A stretch of DNA of 64,000 bases from Stenogyne calaminthoides (taxonomy: Eukaryota > Streptophyta > Magnoliopsida > Lamiales > Lamiaceae): the NCBI GenBank assembly GCA_037126765.1, contig JBBCBC010000026.1:11520418-11584417 (forward strand). The letters run 5' to 3'. A model generated the notes under the pieces. That model saw only the letters and a list, made by a program, of their open reading frames with translations, made no database searches and was not told the origin of the DNA. Position numbers and translations under genes: made by a program. Each line of letters opens with the position of its first letter. Position 1 is the stretch's first letter. Shown here piece by piece: positions 32,971-43,185 of the stretch.

Positions 32971-32975
<5 letters not shown>

Positions 32976-33005
<30 letters not shown>
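32976..33005. repeat. AT microsatellite
   Basis: A perfect AT dinucleotide run of about 15 units. Confidence 0.95.
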
Positions 33006-33007
<2 letters not shown>

Positions 33008-33243
33008 TATAAAAACTACTAAGATGATTTTTTTATAGATTTTAAACTAACGTGTGAGAAATTTTCTATCATCTTTAAAATCATCTCGAAGACGACATAA
33101 GTCCACAAATATTGTATCATCAAAAAACAAATTCATCATTTAAATTTGTATATAACTCTTATGCAACTTGAAATTAAAATTTCTAACGAAAACAAAGTCA
33201 CTAAGAATTATAATTGTTTTGCATGAGAATGAAAATTTTGGAT

Positions 33244-33325
33244 GATGGGACTTCTTTTTAAATAAGTGTAGAATAACAAATTAGTGGGCTTGAATTCAAC
33301 ACGTCATTAAAGCCTTATTTAATTT
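33244..33325 (+). repeat. Short dispersed repeat, copy 2
   Basis: Related to 35730-35805: ACTTCTTTTTAAATAAGTGT, then TAGTGGGCTTGAATTCAACA and CGTCATTAAAGCC. Confidence 0.6.
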
Positions 33326-33410
33326 CCTAACAAAAACACAAATCAAGAATTGATCAAAAGACAAATATGAGACAAAAGAAAAAAATAAACGCATGTTTTG
33401 TTATCATTAG

Positions 33411-33942
33411 CAGTGTTTTCAAAAACCGGTTGAACCGCCCGGTTGAACCGGTCGAACCGTGAACCGCTCATGTCGCCGGTCCAATTACTCCTTAAAAACG
33501 GTTAATTCGATTTTATTATTTTTATTATTTATTAAATCACTTTTTTTATTTTTTTATTATTTTTTTCTAAACCTCTCTATATAATGTTATTGTTTTTATC
33601 TCAATATCATTTTCTCTCAAATAAATTCATTCACAAGTCATTAGTTTCATTTAATCTCTTTATCGTCGTCACATATTGTGTGTAATTAATCCACAACGTC
33701 ATCATCTCTGATCTACAAACTCTATTGTATTTATTTTAATATAAGATTTATAAGTTATAAATTAGTATAATTTTAATATTTTATAAATAAATATTTATTT
33801 TTTAATGTAACATACAAAATATAAAAGAAATATGCATAAATCAATTTAACGGTTGAACTGCTTGTTCAACCGATCCAATTGGACGACCGCAACAATCGAT
33901 GCTGAGACCGGTTTGATCACCGGTTCGGTTATGAAAACACTG
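33411..33942. mobile_element. hAT-type MITE
   Basis: 532 bases beginning CAGTGTTTTCAAAAACCGG and ending CCGGTTCGGTTATGAAAACACTG, so the terminal inverted repeats start CAGTGTTTTCA. ATCATTAG, 8 bases, flanks both sides (33403-33410 and 33943-33950), the duplication length typical of hAT transposons. Both subterminal regions are rich in CCGGTT, GGTTGAACCG and related inverted words. The middle is AT-rich and non-coding, so it is non-autonomous. Confidence 0.93.
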
Positions 33943-33950
33943 ATCATTAG

Positions 33951-35640
33951 AGTAATATAGTCAATATGTTAAAATATTGACTTAATTTAAGAGTGTGAGT
34001 TATTATATTTATGGTACTTTTTAATATCACAGTTAAAAAACAATTGTCAATATACAATATTTTTGGTTGAGTAATTCAAGTCACAATTACTATTTCAAAT
34101 AACTTAATGCCCAATTAATAATCTCGTTAATTTATGTGGTAATCGTACCTCTAAATTGACACATTCAAAGACTGAGGTGATTGGATCACAATGTGATTAA
34201 GACAGAAATGTACGATTAAATGTTATATATAAATATAATTTCATTAAGTTGGAAAATTGAGAGATTAATCAAAATTAAATTATATAATAAATGGTTGTTA
34301 AATTGCTAAAATGGAGATGACATAATACATTAATGGTCACAATTACTTAATTAAATTAAAAGAATACTTACATTTATAAATAATAATTATTCAATTATTT
34401 GTTGACTACAATTACGAAATTACCTAATTAATATAATTCAAATAAAGTGAGTAAGAACTAATTCTATAAAAAAAAATTAACGAATCAAGTTTTTAAAAAT
34501 AAAAATTTATTACCAATGATATTAAATGTAAAGAAAAAAATACTTATAAAAATTAACAAAAAACATGATATTACATAATAAATGGTTGGTCAATATTACC
34601 AAAATGAGAGATTATATATTAAATGGTATAAATTACCAAATTAAAAATTCACAATAAATGATTGGTCATAATAACTCAAATAATAGAATACTTACATATA
34701 TAATAATAATATGATAATCTTGGTTTTTGTTATTAAAAAGAATAAAATTATTCGAGGATGAGATGTATAAAATGAGACAATTTTCGGCATTAACACCACT
34801 ACAGGTTTGGTCCACAATTAAAAAAAAAAAAAACCAAATAAAGAAAATTAAAGAAAAAGAAAAATACAAAAATGGTACCTACAATTTTGCCCACGATCAA
34901 AGCACTACAATTGAAATCAGTTCATAACACATCATTAATGAATTGAATTAATGTTGAATCTAAATGGATGAAATTAATAACACAACATAGATCGCATAAT
35001 TAGAATAATCATACTTCATACGTGAGCAATTAGAAGGATATTATTTATTTTCACTAAAAGGTATCAGTTACTTTTACTAAAAGATAATACTTATGAAAGG
35101 TATTACTTGATTACACTAAATAGTATTAGTTGAATAGTACGGAGATTATTAGTTGTTTAACGAAACAATATTCGTTGGTTACACATAAGGGTACTACTTT
35201 GTTTTAAAAAAAAAATGAATATTGAAAGAATAAAGATTTAATCATATATTGAGATTTTACAAATAAATCGAAAAAAATATAACATGAAAAAAAAGCGTAA
35301 TAAACTAATTGCACCACAGACTCAACTGATTCAAACTCATTTTCAGATTTGAAACAAATTACAAATGCTCTGGTTATTACAAGTCTGCTACAACAATATA
35401 TATTATTATAAATCAAACATGAAGATTTCCTGTGTAATTACATGGTGGCATTAACAACCTGCAACTTTGATTTTCATTGATTCCCATCATGCGTGAAGGT
35501 GAGTATATATAAACTTGATCTTCTTCTTCTGAAGATGAATCCCTCTACAGAAACAAAGACTACCTTATCACAATGATGAGTGATCAAATTTGTCAAAAAA
35601 TAATGTCAAAATCACAAAACAACATTAACATATTCAAGAA
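33951..35640. other. AT-rich stretch without recognised genes
   Basis: No coding signal and no clear repeat boundaries were found. Short AT-rich words such as AATAAATGGTTG recur (34287-34300, 34575-34590, 34650-34665). This may mark degenerate tandem copies. Confidence 0.4.
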
Positions 35641-35729
35641 AGAATAAAACATGGGATGAATGAGATGATTTTGGATTAGAAACAATAAAATAATGGATTC
35701 TAAAAAGTGGAATGATGAAACTTTTCGAA

Positions 35730-35805
35730 GATGGAACTTCTCTTTAAATAGGTGCGAGAACAAATCAACGGGCCTTGAATTCAGCCCGTCATTAAATCCG
35801 CATTA
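35730..35805 (+). repeat. Short dispersed repeat, copy 3
   Basis: GGAACTTCTCTTTAAATAGG, then CAACGGGCCTTGAATTCAGC and CCGTCATTAAATCC. Flanking sequence (GATTTTGGATTAGAAACAATAAA at 35666-35689) is shared with 30340-30365. Confidence 0.6.
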
Positions 35806-36370
35806 AAGTTTATCAAATAAATGTAAAAAGTAATTTACTTAATTGATGCAAAATAATGGACGATCAAGACTAATCCACTAAAAACTATCAACGGTCGAAG
35901 ATGATTGGCGCCAAAATTATAAAAAAAATAGCTCCTATTATATATTTATGATTCTTAATGTTATTATTTATTATTATCATTACAGTTATATTTAAAAAGT
36001 ATTCGAGTAATATACCTTCTAAATACTTAATTATATACTCTATTGGTTATCCACCTATTTCATGATGAATCTGATTAGAATTATAATATGAAATAGGGAA
36101 TTGGGGATCACATATTAGTATTGAACATTATACTTTTGTAGGATTTGAAACAGAACTTGAGACTCTTGTAGGACTTGATATGGAGTTTGAGACTCCTTGG
36201 ACTAACTTTACCAGGTGTGACGAAGGTTGAGGATAATAAGGGGTATTGCATTGCATCATCTATTGCAGCTCCTGCATTTAAGGTGAGGGTAAACTCCACT
36301 CTTCACTGAGTTAAATATTTCATGTTACGATTGCTATGTTGAAATGGTATATGTGAATGATATATGTTAA

Positions 36371-36545
36371 GTCGGGTAATGGCCCGTACTGTATGCAAGT
36401 CGGGTAATGGCCCGTACATTGGGTCGAGATCGACAAGGACCGCTGAGTGACCAGTGAGTGTCAGTGTCTCTGCCCAATGTGCCACCTTGTCATTGGGTCG
36501 AGGTCGACGAGGACCGCTGAGTGACCAGTGAGTGCCAGTATCTCT
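36371..36545 (+). repeat. Two nested tandem duplications
   Basis: GTCGGGTAATGGCCCGTAC occurs twice (about 36373-36391 and 36399-36417). Directly after, a unit of about 75 bases occurs twice: CATTGGGTCGAG.TCGAC.AG, then GACCGCTGAGTGACCAGTGA and GTG.CAGT.TCTC. The second copy starts near 36492. The block is clearly more GC-rich than its surroundings and abuts the start of helicase copy ii. Confidence 0.75.
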
Positions 36546-36565
36546 CCCTGATGTTGCATGTGTTA

Positions 36566-37335
36566 TGTTATGTCTGTGGCAGTTGTTTATAATAATATAA
36601 CATCCCGTAATTGGATGATTTTGATCGAGTTATCGTATAACAGAGCTGAATTAAGGATGGAGAATGAAGTTTTGCTAAGGAAATTGAATGATGAGCAGCG
36701 TGTTGTTTTTTATAAAATAATTAGATCAATATCATCAGATTTTGTTGGAGTATATTTTTTTTTATATTGTTATGGTGGTAATGAGAAAATATATATTTTT
36801 TTTTATATTGTTATGGTGGTAATGAGAAAATATTTTTATGGAAGACATTATCTGCTGGACTGCGATTTGAAGGTGAGATAGTACTGAATGTAGCATCCAG
36901 TGGCATACCATCCCTTTTACTTCCTGGTGGACATACAACACATTCTAGATTTTGTATTACAATCAATTGTGTGGAGGATTCTACGTGTAACATTAAGCAA
37001 GGTAGTCACCTCGCTAAACTTTTAATTAAGTGCAAACTAATAGTATGGGATGAAGCTCCAATTGTTCACATACATTGTATTGTAGCATTAGATATATTTT
37101 TGGGGGGAGATTTTAAACAGATCTTGCATGTCATCTCAAAAGAAAGACACATGACATTGTACATGTCACTATCAATTCATCTTATTTGTGGAATGCATGC
37201 ACTGTTTTGAAATTTACAAGAAACATGAGGTTGATGCAATTTGATTCTATCCAAGTGATGAATGAAATAAAATTATTTTCGGAATGAATTGAATCAGTTT
37301 GTGATGTAAGTATAGGGACAAGAACTAATTATAGT
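36566..37335 (+). pseudogene. Helitron Pif1-like helicase pseudogene (copy ii)
   Basis: Encodes on the + strand, in broken frames, N-N-I-T-S-R-N, M-E-N-E-V-L-L-R-K-L-N-D-E-Q and a G-G-N-E-K where Walker A G-G-T-G-K is expected. V-A-S-S-G-I, C-N-I-K-Q-G-S-H-L-A and I-V-W-D-E-A-P follow (Walker B D-E-A-P intact). A G-G-D-F-K-Q-I-L motif is the next Pif1 motif. A 44-base tandem duplication covering the Walker A region lies at about 36749-36834. Homology to copy i ends near 37335, within the region just before the L-A-P-T motif. The copy begins inside the gene at 36566. Confidence 0.8.
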
Positions 37336-37339
37336 TCTA

Positions 37340-38070
37340 TATTTTCATCCTAGTAATCAGAAGTGCTATCAAGTGTCTCTTGATCTCAGAAGTATTCTAA
37401 AATATGATCAAGAATCTCTTACTCATATCAATGTTTATAAATACGATCAAGTATCACTTGATCTCATCGATAATCAAAATTGAGGATCAAGTATCCCTTG
37501 ATCTCACCCATACTTCATAAATATGATCAATTATATCTTGATCTCATCCAATTTAGAGACGTGATCCATTATCTCTTGATCAAAATATCTCGTAATCTTC
37601 TCTTATTATCACCTGAGAGTCTTATCCAATAGTAGTCCCTATAGACTTAGAAAATTCTTTTGGTTCCAGCTAGTTGAAGTTCAAGCTCCGTCTTAGTTCT
37701 TATGGACTCAGAAGATTATAATGTATTCTAAGCTATAATTAATTCAAGTCTCCTATCTTTATCTCAAATAATCCTCGCGATTCTTATGCCCTTTTGTCCT
37801 CATGGATTTCAAGGTATCTTCTATCCTCTAATACATATATAATCAATTCCGGCCTTTGGCCACCATCAAAACATATTAATCTTTGCAAACTTCAAGATCT
37901 CTTAAGGACTTTGATTCATATTTAATTATGGCTTCGTGGCCTCAACTCTTAGACGTCATGATTTAATATAAATTCTTAAGCCTCATGGATTCAAAAAATT
38001 CTTCATAGACTTATCAAATCTTAATGAAGTTTTAGATTCATTATTAATCATGGTCTCTTGACCTCTAATT
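37340..38070. repeat. Degenerate GATCAAG-type repeats and unclassified AT-rich sequence
   Basis: From 37360 to 37600 a loose unit of about 40-60 bases recurs five or six times: an ATGATCAAGTAT-type half followed by CTTGATCTCA. The two halves are partly inverted (TGATCAAG/CTTGATC). Further on, words such as CTCATGGATTC and TGGCC recur with no clear structure. Confidence 0.5.
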
Positions 38071-38071
38071 A

Positions 38072-38310
38072 TACTATTTTAGTGATTTAAATAATATTTT
38101 TATATTACTAGTGTATATATTATCATGTTATATATTTTGTGTAATTGTTTAATATCTTATTTAAAAAATGGTTTATTACTATTTGTAGAATTGAGAATGA
38201 CGGATGATGATATCAAGAATTGTTATCTTTTAAAAATCGATAATATGTTGTGATCTCTTGGTAAGAATTTGTATGATTTTAATGGAATGTCTGTTGCATT
38301 TATTGATAAT
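38072..38310 (+). pseudogene. Helitron helicase pseudogene copy iii, left part
   Basis: 38072-38186 matches the intron of copy i. The acceptor TTTGTAG precedes A-(L)-R-M-T-D-D-D-I-K at about 38193, and the reading continues to F-I-D-N at 38310. Element C interrupts it here, with ATAAT duplicated at 38306-38310 and 60358-60362. Confidence 0.8.
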
Positions 38311-39760
38311 TGTAGGTCCCGAACGGGTTTTGTGAGGGTTGAAGTCTAGAGGGGAGGGGTGAATAGACTTCAAAAACTTTTCGTGAATCAGGTGTGTTTT
38401 GAAAGTATGTCTGCTCAGAGTGCGAAGTGAATTAGTTTGGACTGATATCCGACTTACTGATTTGTCGGCGTCTATCAGTTTAACTGATGGTGCGGAATAT
38501 GTTAACCCGTGTGAAAATCAGTTTTAATAAAACAATAGTTCTGGCCAATAATTCAGATCAGAAGGCTAAAGTGTCAAGCTGATCAGATCAGGAGCTTGAT
38601 GCTAAGCTGATCTGGCACAGAATATGCATGCAGATAATAGGTTGTGTGCAGGTGTGTAAAGCAAGATTAAAGGCACACGGATTTATAGTGGTTCGGACAA
38701 CTTGTCCTACGTCCACACTTCCCTATCAGCAGGGGCACCAACTTTACCAACTGGACTTTAGTTTAATGTGTTAGTCCAACACAGTACAACCAACAGATAT
38801 TTAACGAGTTCACACTCAACCAATCCCAGAAATCTAATCTAGAAACCCTAGATAGAAATCCTGCTATAACAAACTTAATCTAACACAGTTTTGGTATAAG
38901 ATTTGTTTTGTTCCAACTGGAATACTATCCCATCTTCTGATTAGCCTAAAGCTAGAGGATAAGTATTCTGCTAAGAACTAAGGGATGAACACTTAAGAGA
39001 TAATCTTGAACTTGTGTTCTTCTTGCGGAAATCTTGAGAGCTTCTGCTTGTGAATTATTTTCGTAACCTTACTCTGAAGGTTTGATCCCATATTTATAGG
39101 CCCGGTTTCGAATTAGCCGTTGGAGAGCAATTTGAACTTTGGTCTATTTTTAGGTAGGTTTTCAGGGTTGATATGATTCTTCTCAGAGGCGGTATGGCCG
39201 AAAGCATGCAACTTTGTCCTTTCTAGCTGTTGAACATTGACCCTCCAACCCTGAGTCCTATCAGTTCCGTACAGTCGTGTCGATCTCTCATAGGCTAGCA
39301 AGTACCATTGAATCTGGTCTTGATAGGTTTTATGCTTGTTGTCTGATCGACCTTTCTGAAAGTATAGTGAACTTTTAGAACACTTCTTGGAACTGAACAG
39401 ATCAGGTGAACTGATCTGCCCTATTTGAAGTCTTCGGTTGTAAGTTGTCTTAGCTCAACTTACTGACTTCATCTGATGTACTCTATCTGTCTTCAATCTT
39501 GATATCTTCAGATATTCAGTTCTTCTCTTCTGATCTTCATAGGTGATCTTCATAACTGATCTTCAAGACTAAGAGCTATACACATTGAGTTCCCCCTCAA
39601 TTTGTGATCTAATCTAACTTATACATCAGTTGTTCTATAAATCAGTTATCAACTGGTCAGCCTAGTTCTCAATATAAAACGTCAGTCAGCTAACAGTTTC
39701 TGACTGGTCCTATTACATCTGTTTTGGAACTTTTATCAAAACTTAATAAAATTTCCAACA
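38311..39760 (-). repeat. 3' LTR of element C
   Basis: 1,450 bases. On the + strand it runs from TGTAGGTCCCGAACGG to AATTTCCAACA. A minus-strand TATA box (TATAAATA) lies at 39091-39098. It is very similar to 58895-60357, except that the latter has a short insertion (TTTGTCAAGCAAATC, near 59045). Confidence 0.92.
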
Positions 39761-39775
39761 ATTTCCCCCTTTTTG
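39761..39775 (-). other. Polypurine tract of element C
   Basis: On the minus strand AAAAAGGGGGAAAT lies directly before TGTTGGAAAT, the LTR start. Confidence 0.9.
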
Positions 39776-39965
39776 ATAAAACCAAAACATATGAGAAACC
39801 AACAATCAGTTGATATGAATAAAACGGTAAAGGACAGATAATCAAAAGACAGTGAGAGATTGTCTTAGGATCAGAAACGAAGTTTGTTTTTCATTAAGAT
39901 AAAGCATTACATTGTACATTTGAAAAACAAAAAAATAGAAACTGATTCCCATGTCTTCTGATCTT

Positions 39966-41362
39966 TTAATCCTTCGGCATGTACCCTTCTGGCATCTCCC
40001 TCAGATTCTGAGGCACATTGAAAATCCGGTACAGTTTCCATTTTACATCATTAACTTGGCCTGGATCAGTGATGGCAGCTTTGCCAATCAGATTATAATA
40101 AAACCTTTCAAATGCCAATCTGTCAAAGGATCCATCTGCCTTTTTTTTGATAGTCCAACACATCATATGGAGGATGTGTGATCTTAGCATTAATGCTCTT
40201 GGCATCTTTCTGGACCTCCTTCAGAAAGTCAGGATGTTTGTTTTCCATCCAGTTGATGAACTCCTCATCTGGAGACTCTTCTGAAGGCACAATGTCCAGT
40301 ACGAAGGCATCCATCAGCCATTCTGCCCTGATCCCGCGCCAAGTCTTCAATCTGCCTTCTTTTCTATCAACATTTCTGATGATGTCTTCTACTTTGCCTG
40401 GAATCAACGGCTCAACAAAATCTTTCCCGATCTGACCCTTTCTCAACCTTGCAGAATATCTTCTGTTTAGTCCTTCAGACTCAGCCAACCTTTCCTTCCT
40501 TCTTTCTTCCTCATTCAGTCGGGCCTCCTCAGCCAATTCTTCTTCGGTCAGTCTGGCAGCCAGTCGTCTGTCTGCTTCTACCTGTGCAGCAGATGCACTC
40601 CTCGTAATTCTTTGAATAAGTAGAGTTTGGGGAGGTAGAAGTGCAGAATGCGACGGTCCAGTTCCTTTGCCCTTCATCTTGGCCCGTTCCAACCTGGCAC
40701 GTACCTCAACTGCCATCTCATCTAAGCTTTGAAGCCTCTGACCATGTGACTCAATAGTCTGAATAAGGTCTTCAGTCGTTCTGATCAGGTCAGTTGGTTT
40801 CTCAACCTGTCCTTCCCCCTTTTTGGTTTGATCAAAAAGAGCATTGATGTGGGAAGTCAAGGAGCCAAAACTGACGGCTAGTGCTTTGTTGAGATCTGCG
40901 GCAGATAGGCCTTGAGCTTGAACATATAGTTCACTGATTTTGTTCACCAGCTCAGACTTATCAAGCTTTTCTTCGTTCAACTTCAGTTTGTCCAACGCCA
41001 CCATAAGAGAGACCTCCAGGTTGGAAATCTTTGCCAGATTGTCTTCCACTGTTTTGGAGAAATCTTCAGTAATCAGCTTCATCTCCTTGGCAAAGTTTTC
41101 TTTCAGTTTTGTGACCTGGGAAGACATGTACTGTCTTTGCTCCTCCATAACTTTCTCAGAGGTCTGGCGATGATCTGTAATTGTTGAACTGATGGAGTTT
41201 GCCAGAACACTCTCAACTTCTTGCTGTAACAGATCCTTGAAGCATGATCTAATCTCAATAAGTTGATCAGATGTGATGTGCGTCGCAGGGATTGTCAGCA
41301 TGGCCTGACCTGTTGGATCTTGATATGTTCCAACAGTTGCCACAGACACCTTCGCCTCCGGT
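39966..41362 (-). pseudogene. Extra ORF of element C, C-terminal part
   Basis: Continues in the same frame as 51937-50229 once element E and one GGTTG copy are disregarded. It encodes, on the minus strand, long coiled-coil stretches rich in Glu, Lys and Leu (about 41250-40900), a Lys-rich basic part and a Glu/Arg-rich helix (40560-40480). The C-terminal domain has a W-L-M-D-A-F motif and E-F-I-N-W-M-E-N-K-H-P-D-F. An eight-T run at 40141-40148 causes one frameshift. The final stop is at 39966. No signal peptide or membrane helix is apparent. See 50229-51937 for the N-terminal part. Confidence 0.75.
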
Positions 41363-41367
41363 GGTTG

Positions 41368-43072
41368 TGTTGGGAAATTAGGGTGCCCGGATCTATTCGA
41401 GATGATTTTTTTAAATACATATTTAAATTAAATAAATAATTACTAACATGAATTAATCCTAAATTAATTCAACATAATAATTAAACAACATGCGTACACG
41501 TAATTCACATAAATCCTAAACATGCGGAACTAGGAGTTACGGGATTACTAACCTCTTGTAGAAACAACCCTTTTAACGATGAATCAACCCAAGAGCCTTC
41601 CCAAATATATCCCCAAGTCCACGAATGTAACCCGGTGGGAGGATTTGCACGAACGATTTTAATGGGAGAGAAATTAAATATTTTGCTACCACCTTTGTGG
41701 ATTTCTAATATTTCCAACACATGGAATTGCACTTGGGAATGAAGTGCTCATCCCCTATAAAAAGGGAGGAGGGGGGCGAAAATTAGGGTTAGGAAAATAA
41801 GGAAGAAAATCTTTTCTTGGTCTCCAATAAATCTTGAATATATCTTCTATATTCTTTTCTCCTTAATTAAATTTTCCATAAAAAAATATTTCCCCTCTTC
41901 TTCCTCATATTTTCGAAAATTACAAGATATTAGGAGTCAAGATTTGACTTCTAGAATTTATGGGATAATTATGTATTCCTACAATAATTATCTCTTTCCA
42001 TAAAATATCTACAAGAAAATCAAGATAATCTTTTCTTCCTAATTAACTACAAAATTTCAAAAATTACAACTTGGAAATATAGCAAGAATATTTTGTTCTC
42101 TCTCTCATTAATTGGATTTTATTTTGGCCTATTTGGGGGGACTTTAGGAGAATTAAGATTGGACCTTCAATGGACTATGAAGCTTTAATATTTTGGGCCA
42201 AATATTATTCAAGTCCATTAATATTAATTTACTCCACTATAAAATTAATATTTAACTATCCATCTTAACCCATATTACGATTTCACATATAACATGGCTC
42301 CCGGTCATTATTTCCCGCATTTAAGATTATATTAGTCCATTAATTAATTAAGCCACTGAACAAGCTTTATATTAATTAATATCTTTGTCCTTGGAGTAAA
42401 GACAGCTCAACATTATTATCCATACCGGAAACAAATTTCCACTTGCAAGATTTGGTATGATAAAGGTTATGAGCCCACCAAAGGGGACAAATCAAGCAAG
42501 ACGTACTTGCACACGATTCTCCGTATTAAATGTCAGCAATCGTCATGTAATTAATAATATTGCCTAAGATATAAGGTATCGAATCGCATTGACTCTCTTC
42601 CCATCATAAATCAAAGAAATGGTTATTAATTTCACACGATCCTATTTAAGGGACGAAGATTAAGAAATAACTCACCACTGAGGTCTAATTCTTGTATATT
42701 CAGTACCAAAGAATTTGTCCTCCTGTAGGTCCTCATTCAACGCACCTAAATGCGCTAGTGTGATCCCTTGGTCAAGACAAGCCAATCTGGGTCTCACACT
42801 TCAACCGTTCATGATGGTTCGTTCATTTCCATCTGGGTTGTGAATTTGTACTTAATTACGAGGGCTGTTAATTTGATCTTCAGCTATCGGGTATCACCAA
42901 ATTAACTATAACGTAATACGCACTGTCTTATTTAACGGGTTTGCAATAAACATATATAAAATTCATTCATATTTAATGCAACAGTGATTAAATAATTTAT
43001 TTCAGTAAATAAATAAGAAACTTCAGTTTGGTTATACAGAGTAAAAGCATACTTTTTAGTATAACCCCAACA
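41368..43072 (-). repeat. 3' LTR of element E
   Basis: 1,705 bases, from TGTTGGGAAATTAGG to ATAACCCCAACA on the + strand. The TATA area reads CTTTTTATAGGGG on the minus strand (41751-41764), weaker than the TATAAATA or TATAAAAG of D and F. Confidence 0.93.
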
Positions 43073-43085
43073 ATCTCCCACTTAT
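43073..43085 (-). other. Polypurine tract of element E
   Basis: Minus-strand AAGTGGGAGAT directly precedes the TGTTGGGGTTATAC LTR start. Confidence 0.85.
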
Positions 43086-43185
43086 ACTCAAAGTTTGCTT
43101 TTAAGTATACTACAACATGTCTCGTGTTCTATGTGACATCTAATGTCACCCTACACGAACCTAATAATATTTCTCCCACTTATAC

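Noticed and set aside
34666..34927. Two overlapping short frames on opposite strands
   Set aside because: AT-rich low-complexity sequence with A-runs. No support.
37360..37600. CRISPR-like array
   Set aside because: Repeat units are degenerate and irregularly spaced, and the sequence context is a plant nuclear genome.
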